Assembly: GCA_040429635.1 (NCBI GenBank)
Contig: CP158972.1
Coordinates: 3,417,501-3,481,500 of the forward strand
Reading direction: 5' to 3'
DNA: 64,000 bases
From: Tamlana crocina
GTDB taxonomy: Bacteria; Bacteroidota; Bacteroidia; Flavobacteriales; Flavobacteriaceae
A program made the position numbers and the translations under genes. The notes beneath the pieces were generated by a model. That model did no database searches. It saw only the letters and a program-made list of their open reading frames with translations, and was not told where the DNA came from. The stretch's first letter is position 1. Each line of letters begins with the position of its first letter. This document shows positions 54,045 to 62,100 of the stretch, one piece after another.

Positions 54045-54303
54045 AATTAATTTCTTTGCTATAAAAAAACAACATAAACCGGTAATGGGTTAATGCTTAT
54101 CGTTGTTAGTTTAACCTAAATGTGATGTCGTATAAAAACTAAACCGTACTTATTGCACTTGCTCATGGACACTTTTTAAACTGGATGCTATTTATTTTAT
54201 AGGATTTTTCGCTATATTCGTCAAGCTATAAATATAATGGTGCTAAACGCAATTGTGTTTAGCCAATTGTTGTACGCAAGCTGAAAAAACAGCCAACCGC
54301 ACG

Positions 54304-54355
54304 TTCAAGCACATTTCATTTTGCTCGTACCTCACAAAATAAAAAGAGCTTTCAC
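54304..54355. repeat. Direct repeat, left copy, bounding the R-M cassette
   Basis: TTCAAGCACATTT and then ATTTTGCTCGT(A/G)CCTCAC with AAAGAGCTTTCAC at the end recur at 57369-57421 with a few substitutions and one indel, roughly 88% identical by eye. Confidence 0.85.
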
Positions 54356-54416
54356 TTCCCCACCACCACCCAAAATAATTAACAATACAAACCATCGGAA
54401 ATGTCAAATATTTGCT

Positions 54417-54444
54417 TATTTTTGGCAAGATTATAATTGGCAAG
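54417..54444 (+). promoter_or_regulatory. XRE promoter with tandem TTGGCAAG operator candidates
   Basis: TATTTTTG (54417-54424) fits the -7 box. TTGGCAAG occurs at 54422-54429 and 54437-54444, 15 bases apart, and ATGGCAAC follows at the start codon. These are candidate autoregulation sites of a controller protein. Confidence 0.5.
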
Positions 54445-54452
54445 TTTAGTAT

Positions 54453-54776
54453 ATGGCAACTTTTGGAGAGTTTTTACGAAAGAAAAGGAAAGAGTTGGGA
54501 ATGAATCAAAGTCAATTCGGACAAAACTTTGATATAATTATGACGGACATTAGCAAGATTGAAAATGGGCACAAAAAATTCCCTTTTGAAAGCTTAGAAA
54601 AGCTTGCGGAATTTTTAAAAATGGAATATTCCAATGTTAAAAATCTATATGTAGCTGATAAGCTTGTTGATGAAGCACATAAATATGATTGTCCTGATAT
54701 AGTTTTTTCACTAGCAGAATCACAATCAAAATACATTAAAAACAAAAATGCCAAACAAGGCAAATTAGCAATCTAG
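54453..54776 (+). CDS. XRE-family regulator of the R-M cassette
   Basis: The 107-residue protein has an N-terminal helix-turn-helix (FLRKKRKELGMNQSQFGQNF, SKIENGHKKFPFESLEKLAE) followed by a short helical tail. It starts 7 bases before the restriction-modification gene and is likely its controller, as C proteins are in many type II systems. Base composition is AT-rich like the next gene. Confidence 0.88.
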   Translation: MATFGEFLRKKRKELGMNQSQFGQNFDIIMTDISKIENGHKKFPFESLEKLAEFLKMEYSNVKNLYVADKLVDEAHKYDCPDIVFSLAESQSKYIKNKNAKQGKLAI

Positions 54777-54783
54777 CAATACT

Positions 54784-57357
54784 ATGAGCGAAGAACTATT
54801 GCAAAGAGACCTTCAAAAGAATCCTGATAAAATTGGTAGTTGGGATTTTTATAATATTGGTGCAACTTCAATCAAATCTCTTAAAGAATATGGCATCATT
54901 AGAAATGTCAATTACGGAAAAGAAGATAGAAAGAAAGTTGACGCCCTAATCGTAAAAAACAAAAATGTAATTGCCGTAATCGAATATAAAAAACCCTCTG
55001 AATTCAAAACGGCAAAACAAAAAGAAAAGGCGATAAAGCAAGAACTTGAAGTTGCAAGAAAAATTGGAGCGAATTTAATAATTGCAACCGATACAAAAGA
55101 AACTGTTTGGGTTAATCCAGAAACAGGTAATAAAATTAAAGATGAAAACAACCGAATAGTAAAAGACAATTTCGACCCAAAAGATGAGAAAACTGTTTCT
55201 TTAATAGAAAAAATAGTTGAATCAATTAATGAACTCAACGACCAAATAAAACCCAAACAACTTGTAAACCCTACAAGTTTAGCTAAACAGATTTGGCAGG
55301 ACATTTGGTCTGTTAGCGGTGCGACACCAGAAAACTGCCTTTATACATTTGTTGAATTATTTATATTCAAATACCTGAGCGATTTGGATGTTCTAAAAGG
55401 AGTATATAATTTCTATACCTTATATGATAGCTTCAATCAGAATACAGAAGATGAAGTACTTGAAACTTATGCAAGTATCATAAGACCAAAAATTAAAGCA
55501 TTGTTTCCGGAAAACCCTTCAGATAAAACAACAATTATCAATGGGACAATATTTGTAAGTAAAGACCAAAAAGCGGTTAAAGGCTATAGTACTGTTTTTA
55601 AAAAGGTTTTAGGAAAATTTAAAGATTACGGAAAACTAGAGCATATTGATTATGATTTCAAGAGTCAGCTTTTTGAAAGCTTCCTAAAGGAGAGTATTAG
55701 CAAAAAAAATTGGGGTCAATTTTTCACACCAATAAAGGTGGTTAGAGCTGTTGTTGAAATAGCAAAAGATGAAATAAAAGTTGGTTCTAAAATTTGTGAC
55801 CCAGCTTGCGGAGTTGGGAAATTTCTATTAGAGCCAATAATCACAAAACTTGATGAATTTTATGAAATAAAGAATGGGAAACTAATTCCAAAAATTACCA
55901 TTCAAGGCTATGACAAAGGATTTGATAAGGATGAGCAAAAAACGATAATATTAGCTAAGGCTAATATGTTAATTTACTTTTCCGACATTATCAAAGAAAA
56001 TCCAAATATAACAACCGAATTTGCTCAGCTTTTCAATGATAGTTTTCTTTTAAAGACTAATTCAATCCTTGGAACATTATCAGAACCTGTAGAAGAGGAA
56101 TATGATTTAATTGTAACAAATCCACCGTATGTTACAAGCGGTAGTAGTAACCTAAAAGAAGAAATCAAAAAAGATGGCACTTTAGTCAATTATTACAAAA
56201 TCAATGCTCTTGGTGTTGAGGGTTTGTTTATGGAGTGGATAATCAGAGCACTAAAACCAAATGGAAAAGCTTTTATAATAGTTCCAGATGGTATTTTCAA
56301 TAGACAAAATGACAAAAATCTAAGACAGTTCCTAATCGATGAGTGTTACATTGATGGCATTATTTCGCTTCCAGTAAAAACATTTTTTACAACACCGAAA
56401 AAGACGTACTTACTTTGCATAACCAAAAAAGCAGATAAAAAAGCTGTTCAAAAAGACCCTGTATTCACATATTTAGTGAGTGAAATGGGAGAAAGTAGAG
56501 ATGTTTATCGATTCGACATAGAACAGGACGACCTCAAAGAAGCTGTCGCTTTATACTCGTTTTTCAAGGGCAATAAAAGTGGTTTCAAAAAAATTAATAC
56601 AGACAAGCGATGTAAAATACAGGAGTTTAAAATGTTCGACCCAGATAATCATTGGTCAGTTGACCGTTGGTGGTCGCAAGAAGAACAAATTGAACTTGGA
56701 ATTATAGAAAAAGATGAAACTGTTTCACTCGAAGACCTTAGTGAAATGATTACAGATTTTTCATCTACTCTTAATGAATACTCTAATTTGTTCAGTTCCG
56801 TTGCAGGAAAGGCAAAAGTTTCTTGCACCTTCGAGGACATAAAATTATCCAACTCAGAATTCTTTGAACTTGGGATAGGAAAGAGAGTTTTGAAACGTGA
56901 TATAGTTAAGCTAGATGGTACAATACCTATTTACAGTGCGAATGTAAAAGTACCTGTAGGTTTCCATATTAAAAGCAATATTGATGATTTTTCAAAGAAC
57001 TATGTTCTTTGGGGAATTGATGGAAACTTTGAATTCAATACTATCCCCAAAAACACACCTTTTGTTTCAACAGACCATTGCGGTACCATAAAAGTATTGA
57101 AAGATGACATTCTTCCTGAATATTTAATGATTCAACTCGATAATGTTAAACATAAATATGGATTTGATAGAGGTTTAAGAGCATCTATTAAAAATATGAA
57201 ACAGGTTGAAATCAAACTACCTTTTAATGATGATGGTTCAATCAATATTGAAAAACAACAAGAGGTAATTGAAAAGTATGAATACATTATTGAGTTAAAA
57301 AGTCGAATAGCTTCTTATAAAGAGCAACTTTTTGACATAAATATAGATTTTGAATAG
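54784..57357 (+). CDS. Single-chain restriction-modification enzyme (nuclease, N6-adenine methylase, specificity domain)
   Basis: The 857-residue protein has three parts. Residues about 20-150 hold a nuclease of the PD-(D/E)xK kind (Asp53 in KKVDALIVKN, Glu67-x-Lys69 in VIEYKK). Residues about 300-620 are an N6-adenine methylase with GQFFTPIKVVRAVVE, motif I CDPACGVGKF (Asp339) and motif IV TNPPYVTSG (Asn446). The last 170 residues resemble half of a type I specificity subunit (SDFxxxLGxGKR-like start, RASIKNMKQVEIKLP, terminal helix). This is the plan of type IIG or type I-like fused enzymes that cut and methylate with one protein. An XRE gene precedes it and repeats flank the pair. Confidence 0.9.
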   Translation: MSEELLQRDLQKNPDKIGSWDFYNIGATSIKSLKEYGIIRNVNYGKEDRKKVDALIVKNKNVIAVIEYKKPSEFKTAKQKEKAIKQELEVARKIGANLIIATDTKETVWVNPETGNKIKDENNRIVKDNFDPKDEKTVSLIEKIVESINELNDQIKPKQLVNPTSLAKQIWQDIWSVSGATPENCLYTFVELFIFKYLSDLDVLKGVYNFYTLYDSFNQNTEDEVLETYASIIRPKIKALFPENPSDKTTIINGTIFVSKDQKAVKGYSTVFKKVLGKFKDYGKLEHIDYDFKSQLFESFLKESISKKNWGQFFTPIKVVRAVVEIAKDEIKVGSKICDPACGVGKFLLEPIITKLDEFYEIKNGKLIPKITIQGYDKGFDKDEQKTIILAKANMLIYFSDIIKENPNITTEFAQLFNDSFLLKTNSILGTLSEPVEEEYDLIVTNPPYVTSGSSNLKEEIKKDGTLVNYYKINALGVEGLFMEWIIRALKPNGKAFIIVPDGIFNRQNDKNLRQFLIDECYIDGIISLPVKTFFTTPKKTYLLCITKKADKKAVQKDPVFTYLVSEMGESRDVYRFDIEQDDLKEAVALYSFFKGNKSGFKKINTDKRCKIQEFKMFDPDNHWSVDRWWSQEEQIELGIIEKDETVSLEDLSEMITDFSSTLNEYSNLFSSVAGKAKVSCTFEDIKLSNSEFFELGIGKRVLKRDIVKLDGTIPIYSANVKVPVGFHIKSNIDDFSKNYVLWGIDGNFEFNTIPKNTPFVSTDHCGTIKVLKDDILPEYLMIQLDNVKHKYGFDRGLRASIKNMKQVEIKLPFNDDGSINIEKQQEVIEKYEYIIELKSRIASYKEQLFDINIDFE

Positions 57358-57368
57358 CCAGTGCAAAG

Positions 57369-57421
57369 TTCAAGCACATTTAAATTTTGCTCGTGCCTCA
57401 CAAATTTAAAAGAGCTTTCAC
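57369..57421. repeat. Direct repeat, right copy, bounding the R-M cassette
   Basis: It matches 54304-54355. It starts 12 bases after the R-M stop. The inverse of the left 11-mer, GCGTACAACAA, lies further right at 57459-57469. The stretch to 57599 has no gene. Confidence 0.85.
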
Positions 57422-57599
57422 GCCAACGCTGAATGACAACCTAAACGGAAAAAAGCCAGCGTACAACAACGTATATAAAAAATAGCGGTTTAATCGCTTA
57501 AACAATAGAAAATGAACAAATTAAAGGTTAGTGTAAAACTGAAAAGTTAGTGCTTAAAATCCGCTACTTTTCATATACAAGACCGTTCAAACCCCACAA

Positions 57600-57995
57600 C
57601 TAAGCCTCCTCTGACTTCGGCTTATACATCACAATAATTTGGATGAGAATCGCCAGAAAAACCAGAATATAAATTTCAATTTGGGTAAACAGTTCTACGG
57701 TATCGAGTGCCCTTTTGGTGATAGACATTTGCCGCTTGCCCTCGGTTATTTGGATATCGGACAGGCTTTGTAAGTTGCCATTTATTTCGGCCACGCGCTT
57801 TGCTACTCGATTTTTATCGGCAAAACCTGTGGTTGCAAAAGCGGCTTCTTCGTCTTTTAATTTCTTAAAATTATCCTTTAAGGTATCAAAAACAGCGCTT
57901 TCCTCCTGGGTGAGTTTAGTAGTTTCAAAAGTAGCTAAGCCCTTGAATGGTTTGGTTAACTTTCGCGTTTCTGCCTTTGAAAAGTTTTTCCAATG
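57600..57995 (-). pseudogene. Broken copy of the four-helix-bundle sensor gene
   Basis: 57618-57978 is about 90% or more identical by eye to 61427-61789, the 3' half of the intact gene. The intact copy's N-terminal signal, first membrane helix and half of the bundle are missing, and a 2-base deletion near 57937 shifts the frame. A 64-residue open piece remains (residues AEINGNLQSLSDIQITEGKR onward with the last membrane helix). It is a remnant of a duplication, placed in direct orientation with the full gene 3.8 kb away. Confidence 0.85.
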
Positions 57996-58129
57996 GTGTA
58001 TTCATTTTTGCAATGAGCATAACTTTGTTGCCGTAAAAGCAAGAGAACCAATTTTCACATCACTTTTAGAAACTAAATTTTACATAATTTTTATATTTCA
58101 ATATTTATCTTTACAAAAAAGAATAAAAC

Positions 58130-59206
58130 TTGTTCAAAACAAAAAAGTATAGTAGCAAAAAACAGTATTTGATAAGCCTCTTGCTTATTATGATGACTTC
58201 TATTGTATGCTTCGCTTCAATCGACTTAATTGGCTACAGTGCTGTTTCACTCATCTTACTTTTGGCTGTTTCGGTAAACGCCATTCTCTTTGATATTTTT
58301 CCTGTTCTGTTATCTTCTTTTTTAAGCGCCTTGATTTGGAATTTCTTCTTTATTCCGCCAACATTTACATTTTATATTGGCACAGCCGAGGACGGGCTAA
58401 TGTTTTTAATGTATTTCGTTATTGCGTTGATAAATGGTGTTTTAACCAACAAAATAAGGGAAACGGAACGTAAGGAACGTGATGAACTGGAAAAAGAAAA
58501 ATCCATAAAGTTATACAATACTTTATTGAATTCGCTATCTCACGAGTTAAGAACCCCTATTTCTACAATAATCGGATCTATCGACACCATAAAAGATAAC
58601 CAAACCAAACTTTCCGAATTTAATAAAAATGAATTGTACTCTGAAATTGAAACTGCAAGCCTTAGGTTAAACCAACAAGTGGAAAACCTTCTAAATATGA
58701 GCCGACTTGAGGCAGGTTTTATTCAGCCCAAAAACGATTGGTGCGACTTAAATGAGCTCGTTTATTCCTGTATCAGGAATATCGAAAAAGATGACCAACA
58801 ACACATTATTTCATTCGAAGCCAAAGAAAACATGCCGTTAGTCAAAATAGATAGTGGCCTAATCACTCAAATTCTTCACAATTTAATTCATAATGCCATT
58901 CAGTACACACCAGAAAAATCCATTATATCTATTCTATTAAATCATAAAAAAGCACATTGCACGATTGAGGTTTCTGACAATGGAAATGGTTTTCCGGAGT
59001 CTGAAATCGACCATGTTTTTGATAAATTTTACCGTTTAAAAAGCTCTGTTACAGGAGGTACAGGTCTGGGACTCTCAATAGTTAAGGGTTTTACAGATGC
59101 CATGGATGGCAATGTGCAACTGAAGAACACACCCAATGGCGGCGCACAATTCACCATTGAATTACCTTGCGAGTTTTTATACAATGAAAACATTAAAGAT
59201 GAATAA
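58130..59206 (+). CDS. KdpD-like sensor histidine kinase, short form without the N-terminal Kdp domain
   Basis: The 358-residue kinase starts at a TTG (58130). It has a DUF4118-type membrane domain (SLILLLAVSVNAILFDIFPV, WNFFFIPPTFTFYIGTAEDG), a phospho-acceptor His138 in LNSLSHELRTPIST, N box LIHNAIQYTP and ATP lid GGTGLGLSIVKG. In KdpD of E. coli an N-terminal UspA-like sensor precedes this membrane unit; it is missing here. It overlaps the response regulator gene by 8 bases. I infer a role in sensing potassium or osmotic state for the trkH gene that follows. Confidence 0.85.
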   Translation: MFKTKKYSSKKQYLISLLLIMMTSIVCFASIDLIGYSAVSLILLLAVSVNAILFDIFPVLLSSFLSALIWNFFFIPPTFTFYIGTAEDGLMFLMYFVIALINGVLTNKIRETERKERDELEKEKSIKLYNTLLNSLSHELRTPISTIIGSIDTIKDNQTKLSEFNKNELYSEIETASLRLNQQVENLLNMSRLEAGFIQPKNDWCDLNELVYSCIRNIEKDDQQHIISFEAKENMPLVKIDSGLITQILHNLIHNAIQYTPEKSIISILLNHKKAHCTIEVSDNGNGFPESEIDHVFDKFYRLKSSVTGGTGLGLSIVKGFTDAMDGNVQLKNTPNGGAQFTIELPCEFLYNENIKDE

Positions 59207-59876
59207 AGCAGAAATATTAATTATTGACGACGAGCCACAAATACGAAAATTACTTCAAATAAACCTAGAGAGCAATGACTATATAGTATCACAAGCAAGT
59301 TCAGCTAAAGAAGGGGTGATATTATCTGCAAGCCATCCTCCAGATTTGATATTGCTTGATATTGGCCTGCCAGACAAAAGTGGCCACGAGGTTTTAAACG
59401 AATTACGGGAATGGTACAACAACCCTATAATCATTCTTTCTGTACAAGATAACGAAGAGGATATTGTAAAGGCGCTAGATAATGGCGCAACAGACTATTT
59501 AACCAAACCGTTCAGAACTGGCGAATTGTTGGCCCGAATCCGTTCAGCAATAAGAAACCATGAAAATATTGAGAACAAAACCACTATTTCCATTGGAACT
59601 ATTGAGATTGACTTGGTGGCTCGAATTGTAAAACGAAGCGGAATAGTACTTAAATTAACATCTACTGAGTATAATTTGCTTGCTTTATTTGCAAAGAATG
59701 AAGGTAAAGTCCTTACACACCAATTTCTCTTAAAAGAAATATGGGGCTTCAGCTACCAAAATGAAACACAATACTTGCGCGTTTTTGTTGGTTCTCTTAG
59801 GAAAAAAATTGAAGAAAACCCCAACAACCCAAAGCATATCATTACCGAAAGTGGTGTTGGGTACCGTTTTCAATAA
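59199..59876 (+). CDS. KdpE/OmpR-family response regulator
   Basis: Counting from ATG 59199, the receiver domain has Asp10, Asp11, the phospho-acceptor Asp54 in LILLDIGLPDKSG and Lys in DYLTKPFRTGELL. The C-terminal winged helix (LKLTSTEYNLLALFAKNEGK and ETQYLRVFVGSLRKKIEE) is OmpR type. An upstream in-frame ATG inside the kinase gene is possible but would overlap more. The pair with the kinase is standard KdpDE. Its target here is probably the tandem ATCTT repeat and promoter right after it, upstream of trkH. Confidence 0.9.
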   Translation: MNKAEILIIDDEPQIRKLLQINLESNDYIVSQASSAKEGVILSASHPPDLILLDIGLPDKSGHEVLNELREWYNNPIIILSVQDNEEDIVKALDNGATDYLTKPFRTGELLARIRSAIRNHENIENKTTISIGTIEIDLVARIVKRSGIVLKLTSTEYNLLALFAKNEGKVLTHQFLLKEIWGFSYQNETQYLRVFVGSLRKKIEENPNNPKHIITESGVGYRFQ

Positions 59877-59945
59877 TCTTTATAAAATCTTTATATAATC
59901 TTATAAAATCTTGATTTTACACTTATCACTTTCATCGGAACTTTG
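59876..59945 (+). promoter_or_regulatory. Tandem ATCTT operator and promoter of trkH
   Basis: ATCTT is repeated at 59876, 59887, 59898 and 59908, spaced 11, 11 and 10 bases, on one face of the helix as OmpR-family sites are. GAACTTTG (59938-59945) is one base off TAnnTTTG, with a TTG at 59911-59913. The ATG of trkH is at 59966. Confidence 0.65.
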
Positions 59946-59965
59946 TAACACCAAAAGATTACACG

Positions 59966-61354
59966 ATGAAACAAGAAAACGACACAATTGGCAACAATGA
60001 AAACAAATTAGGTATATGGTATCGTCTGGTAAGGCGATATAGAAAATTTCAATTAACATTATCGCCTCAACAAAATCTACTTTATGGATTTTTAACCTAT
60101 ACCATAATGGGTTGGGCCTTGTTGTGCGTGCCATATTTCCAGAAACAAGCCGTTGGCGGATTAGACAGTTTATTTATCGCTACATCAGCCATATCAACCA
60201 CAGGACTTGTAACAGTTAGTATATTCGACACCTATACATGGTTTGGACAACTGGTAATCATGTTGCTTTTTCAAATAGGTGGTGTTGGGTACATGACTTT
60301 TACTTCGTTTATTTTACTCTCAAGGAAAAGCCCTTTAACACATTGGCACCAAAGGGTTTTGAATGCAGAGTTTACCATGCCTCGAGGCTTTGAGCTGAAA
60401 GATTTTCTTAAATCGGTAATCGTCTTTACAATTATAATAGAAACCATTGGAGCCTTGTGCTTCTACATAGCCTTTACAAGGGCAGGTGTAGAACCTAACT
60501 TTGCCGTTTGGAGCAGCATTTTTCATAGTGTATCGGCTTTCTGTACCGCAGGCTTTGGCCTTTACAATGATAGTTTTGAACAGTTCGCCGGCAATACTTC
60601 AATCAATTCAATCATTTCCGTTTTAGCCATAAGCGGCTCGTTGGGTTTTATTGTGGTTACAGATCTTTGGAATAGAATTACAAAAAAAACTAACAAAATA
60701 ACATTCACTACTAAAATCATCTTTGGGGTAATTACTATTTTACTTGCCTTAGGTACTTTGGCAATTTATTTTTTTGAACCTTCCGTAAACCAACTGGGAG
60801 AACAGAAATTAATGGCCTCCTTCTTCCAATCAATGACTGCACTTACTACAGTTGGTTTCAATACCGTACCAATAGGAAGTTTTTCATTGGGTGTTTTGCT
60901 CATCGTCATTTCTTTGATGTACATAGGAGCTTCGCCTTCGGGTACAGGTGGAGGCATGAAATCTACCACGCTCACGGCCTTGCTCGCTATCATGTGGAGT
61001 AGAATTAGAAATAACGGACGCGTAACCTTTTTTGGAAGAACTATCCCTCAGGAAAGACTTTACGTAGCAACTTCTATCTTTATACTATATGCATTTGTAA
61101 TTTTTCTTTCTACTGTGCTATTGGCAATGACTGAAGATTTTCCTCTAAACCAAATCTTATTCGAAACCACTTCAGCCATTAGCACAGTTGGCTTAAGTAC
61201 CGGCATTACAGGAGACCTAAGTACTTTAGGGAAAACAATAATTATTTTTGTAATGTTTGTTGGCAGGCTTGGTCTATTAACTTTTGGATTGGCTATTTTG
61301 GCAAGAAAAAACAAACTTGAAATCGTGGAAAACGAAACAGATTTAGCAATTTAA
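59966..61354 (+). CDS. TrkH/KtrB-family potassium uptake protein
   Basis: The 462-residue membrane subunit has the four pore loops with selectivity-filter glycines (SAISTTGLVTVS, SAFCTAGFGLYN, TALTTVGFNTVP, SAISTVGLSTGI) and eight to ten membrane helices. It moves potassium, often with a TrkA or KtrA regulator. No such gene is beside it; it may be encoded elsewhere. It follows a KdpD/KdpE pair, whose usual Kdp ATPase operon is absent here. Confidence 0.93.
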   Translation: MKQENDTIGNNENKLGIWYRLVRRYRKFQLTLSPQQNLLYGFLTYTIMGWALLCVPYFQKQAVGGLDSLFIATSAISTTGLVTVSIFDTYTWFGQLVIMLLFQIGGVGYMTFTSFILLSRKSPLTHWHQRVLNAEFTMPRGFELKDFLKSVIVFTIIIETIGALCFYIAFTRAGVEPNFAVWSSIFHSVSAFCTAGFGLYNDSFEQFAGNTSINSIISVLAISGSLGFIVVTDLWNRITKKTNKITFTTKIIFGVITILLALGTLAIYFFEPSVNQLGEQKLMASFFQSMTALTTVGFNTVPIGSFSLGVLLIVISLMYIGASPSGTGGGMKSTTLTALLAIMWSRIRNNGRVTFFGRTIPQERLYVATSIFILYAFVIFLSTVLLAMTEDFPLNQILFETTSAISTVGLSTGITGDLSTLGKTIIIFVMFVGRLGLLTFGLAILARKNKLEIVENETDLAI

Positions 61355-61411
61355 AATGATTGAGACATTCATAAGTTTTGATGTTGCTTGACAGGTAAAA
61401 ACATATACTTT

Positions 61412-62011
61412 CTAAACATCCCCTTTCGGTTTATACATCACAATAATTTGGATGATAATCGCCAGAAAAACCAGAATATAAATTTCAATTTGGGTAAACA
61501 ATTCTACGGTGTCGAGTGCCCTTTTGGTGATAGACATTTGCCGCTTGCCTTCGGTTATTTGGATATCAGACAGGCTCTGTAAGTTGCCATTTATTTCCGC
61601 TACGCGCTTTGACACCCGCTTTTTATCGGCAAAACCTGTGGTTGTAAAAGCGGCTTCTTCGTCTTTTAATTTCTCAAAATTATCCTTTAAGGTATCAAAA
61701 ACAGCACTTTCCTCCTTGGTGAGTTTAGTGGTTTCAAAAGTACCGATTAACCCTTGTATGGTTTGGTTAACTTTCGCGTTTCTGCCTTTAAAAAACACGG
61801 TATCGGGCAGCACCAAAGCCAGTTCTTTTTCTTGAACGGCCTGCGACATTTCAAAAATTAAATCTTTGGCGATTAATCGGTCTTCGTAAATGGTCTCCAC
61901 CGATTCTTTTACGCGAACAAAATTGTTTCGGTCAATTAAATTGGTTGCCACAATTAAAACAAAAACAATTAAAATACCCAATACCCACTTAATCTTGTTG
62001 TAAAATGTCAT
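61412..62011 (-). CDS. Four-helix-bundle sensor-like membrane protein (MCP input domain only)
   Basis: The 199-residue protein has an N-terminal membrane helix (WVLGILIVFVLIVATNLI), a periplasmic four-helix bundle (RVKESVETIYEDRLIAKDLI to KRQMSITKRALDTVELFTQI) and a second membrane helix (IYILVFLAIIIQIIVMYKPK). It resembles the sensing part of methyl-accepting chemotaxis proteins but has no signalling domain. A broken copy lies at 57600. Flavobacteria glide without such flagellar chemotaxis receptors, so the role is unclear. Confidence 0.85.
   Translation of the reverse strand: MTFYNKIKWVLGILIVFVLIVATNLIDRNNFVRVKESVETIYEDRLIAKDLIFEMSQAVQEKELALVLPDTVFFKGRNAKVNQTIQGLIGTFETTKLTKEESAVFDTLKDNFEKLKDEEAAFTTTGFADKKRVSKRVAEINGNLQSLSDIQITEGKRQMSITKRALDTVELFTQIEIYILVFLAIIIQIIVMYKPKGDV
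61427..61789. repeat. Large direct repeat, right copy
   Basis: This is the part of the intact four-helix-bundle gene that matches 57618-57978. Both copies face the same way, with the KdpDE-trkH module between them. Recombination between them could remove that module. Confidence 0.8.
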
Positions 62012-62100
62012 AATAATCGATTATAAAAACAAATTGTTGCAAAGATAATCACTTGCAATTAAATGTGCTGCCCTCAAATAAGAAGCACCACCTGCAATGT

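Larger units (their letters stand above)
54045..54452. other. Gene-free 408-bp stretch left of the restriction-modification cassette
   Basis: I see no gene here. A 7-bp-stem hairpin GCTAAAC...GTTTAGC lies at 54242-54263. An 11-base TTGTTGTACGC at 54267-54277 recurs inverted at 57459-57469. A 52-base repeat at 54304-54355 recurs directly at 57369-57421. The XRE promoter occupies the right end. Confidence 0.7.

Noticed and set aside
54243-54443. Small minus-strand frame with Trp-rich segment
   Set aside because: It covers the repeats and XRE promoter, has no family resemblance and no start context.
54267-57469. Integron attC sites around the R-M cassette
   Set aside because: TTGTTGTACGC does not fit the GTTRRRY core and no integron integrase is in the window.
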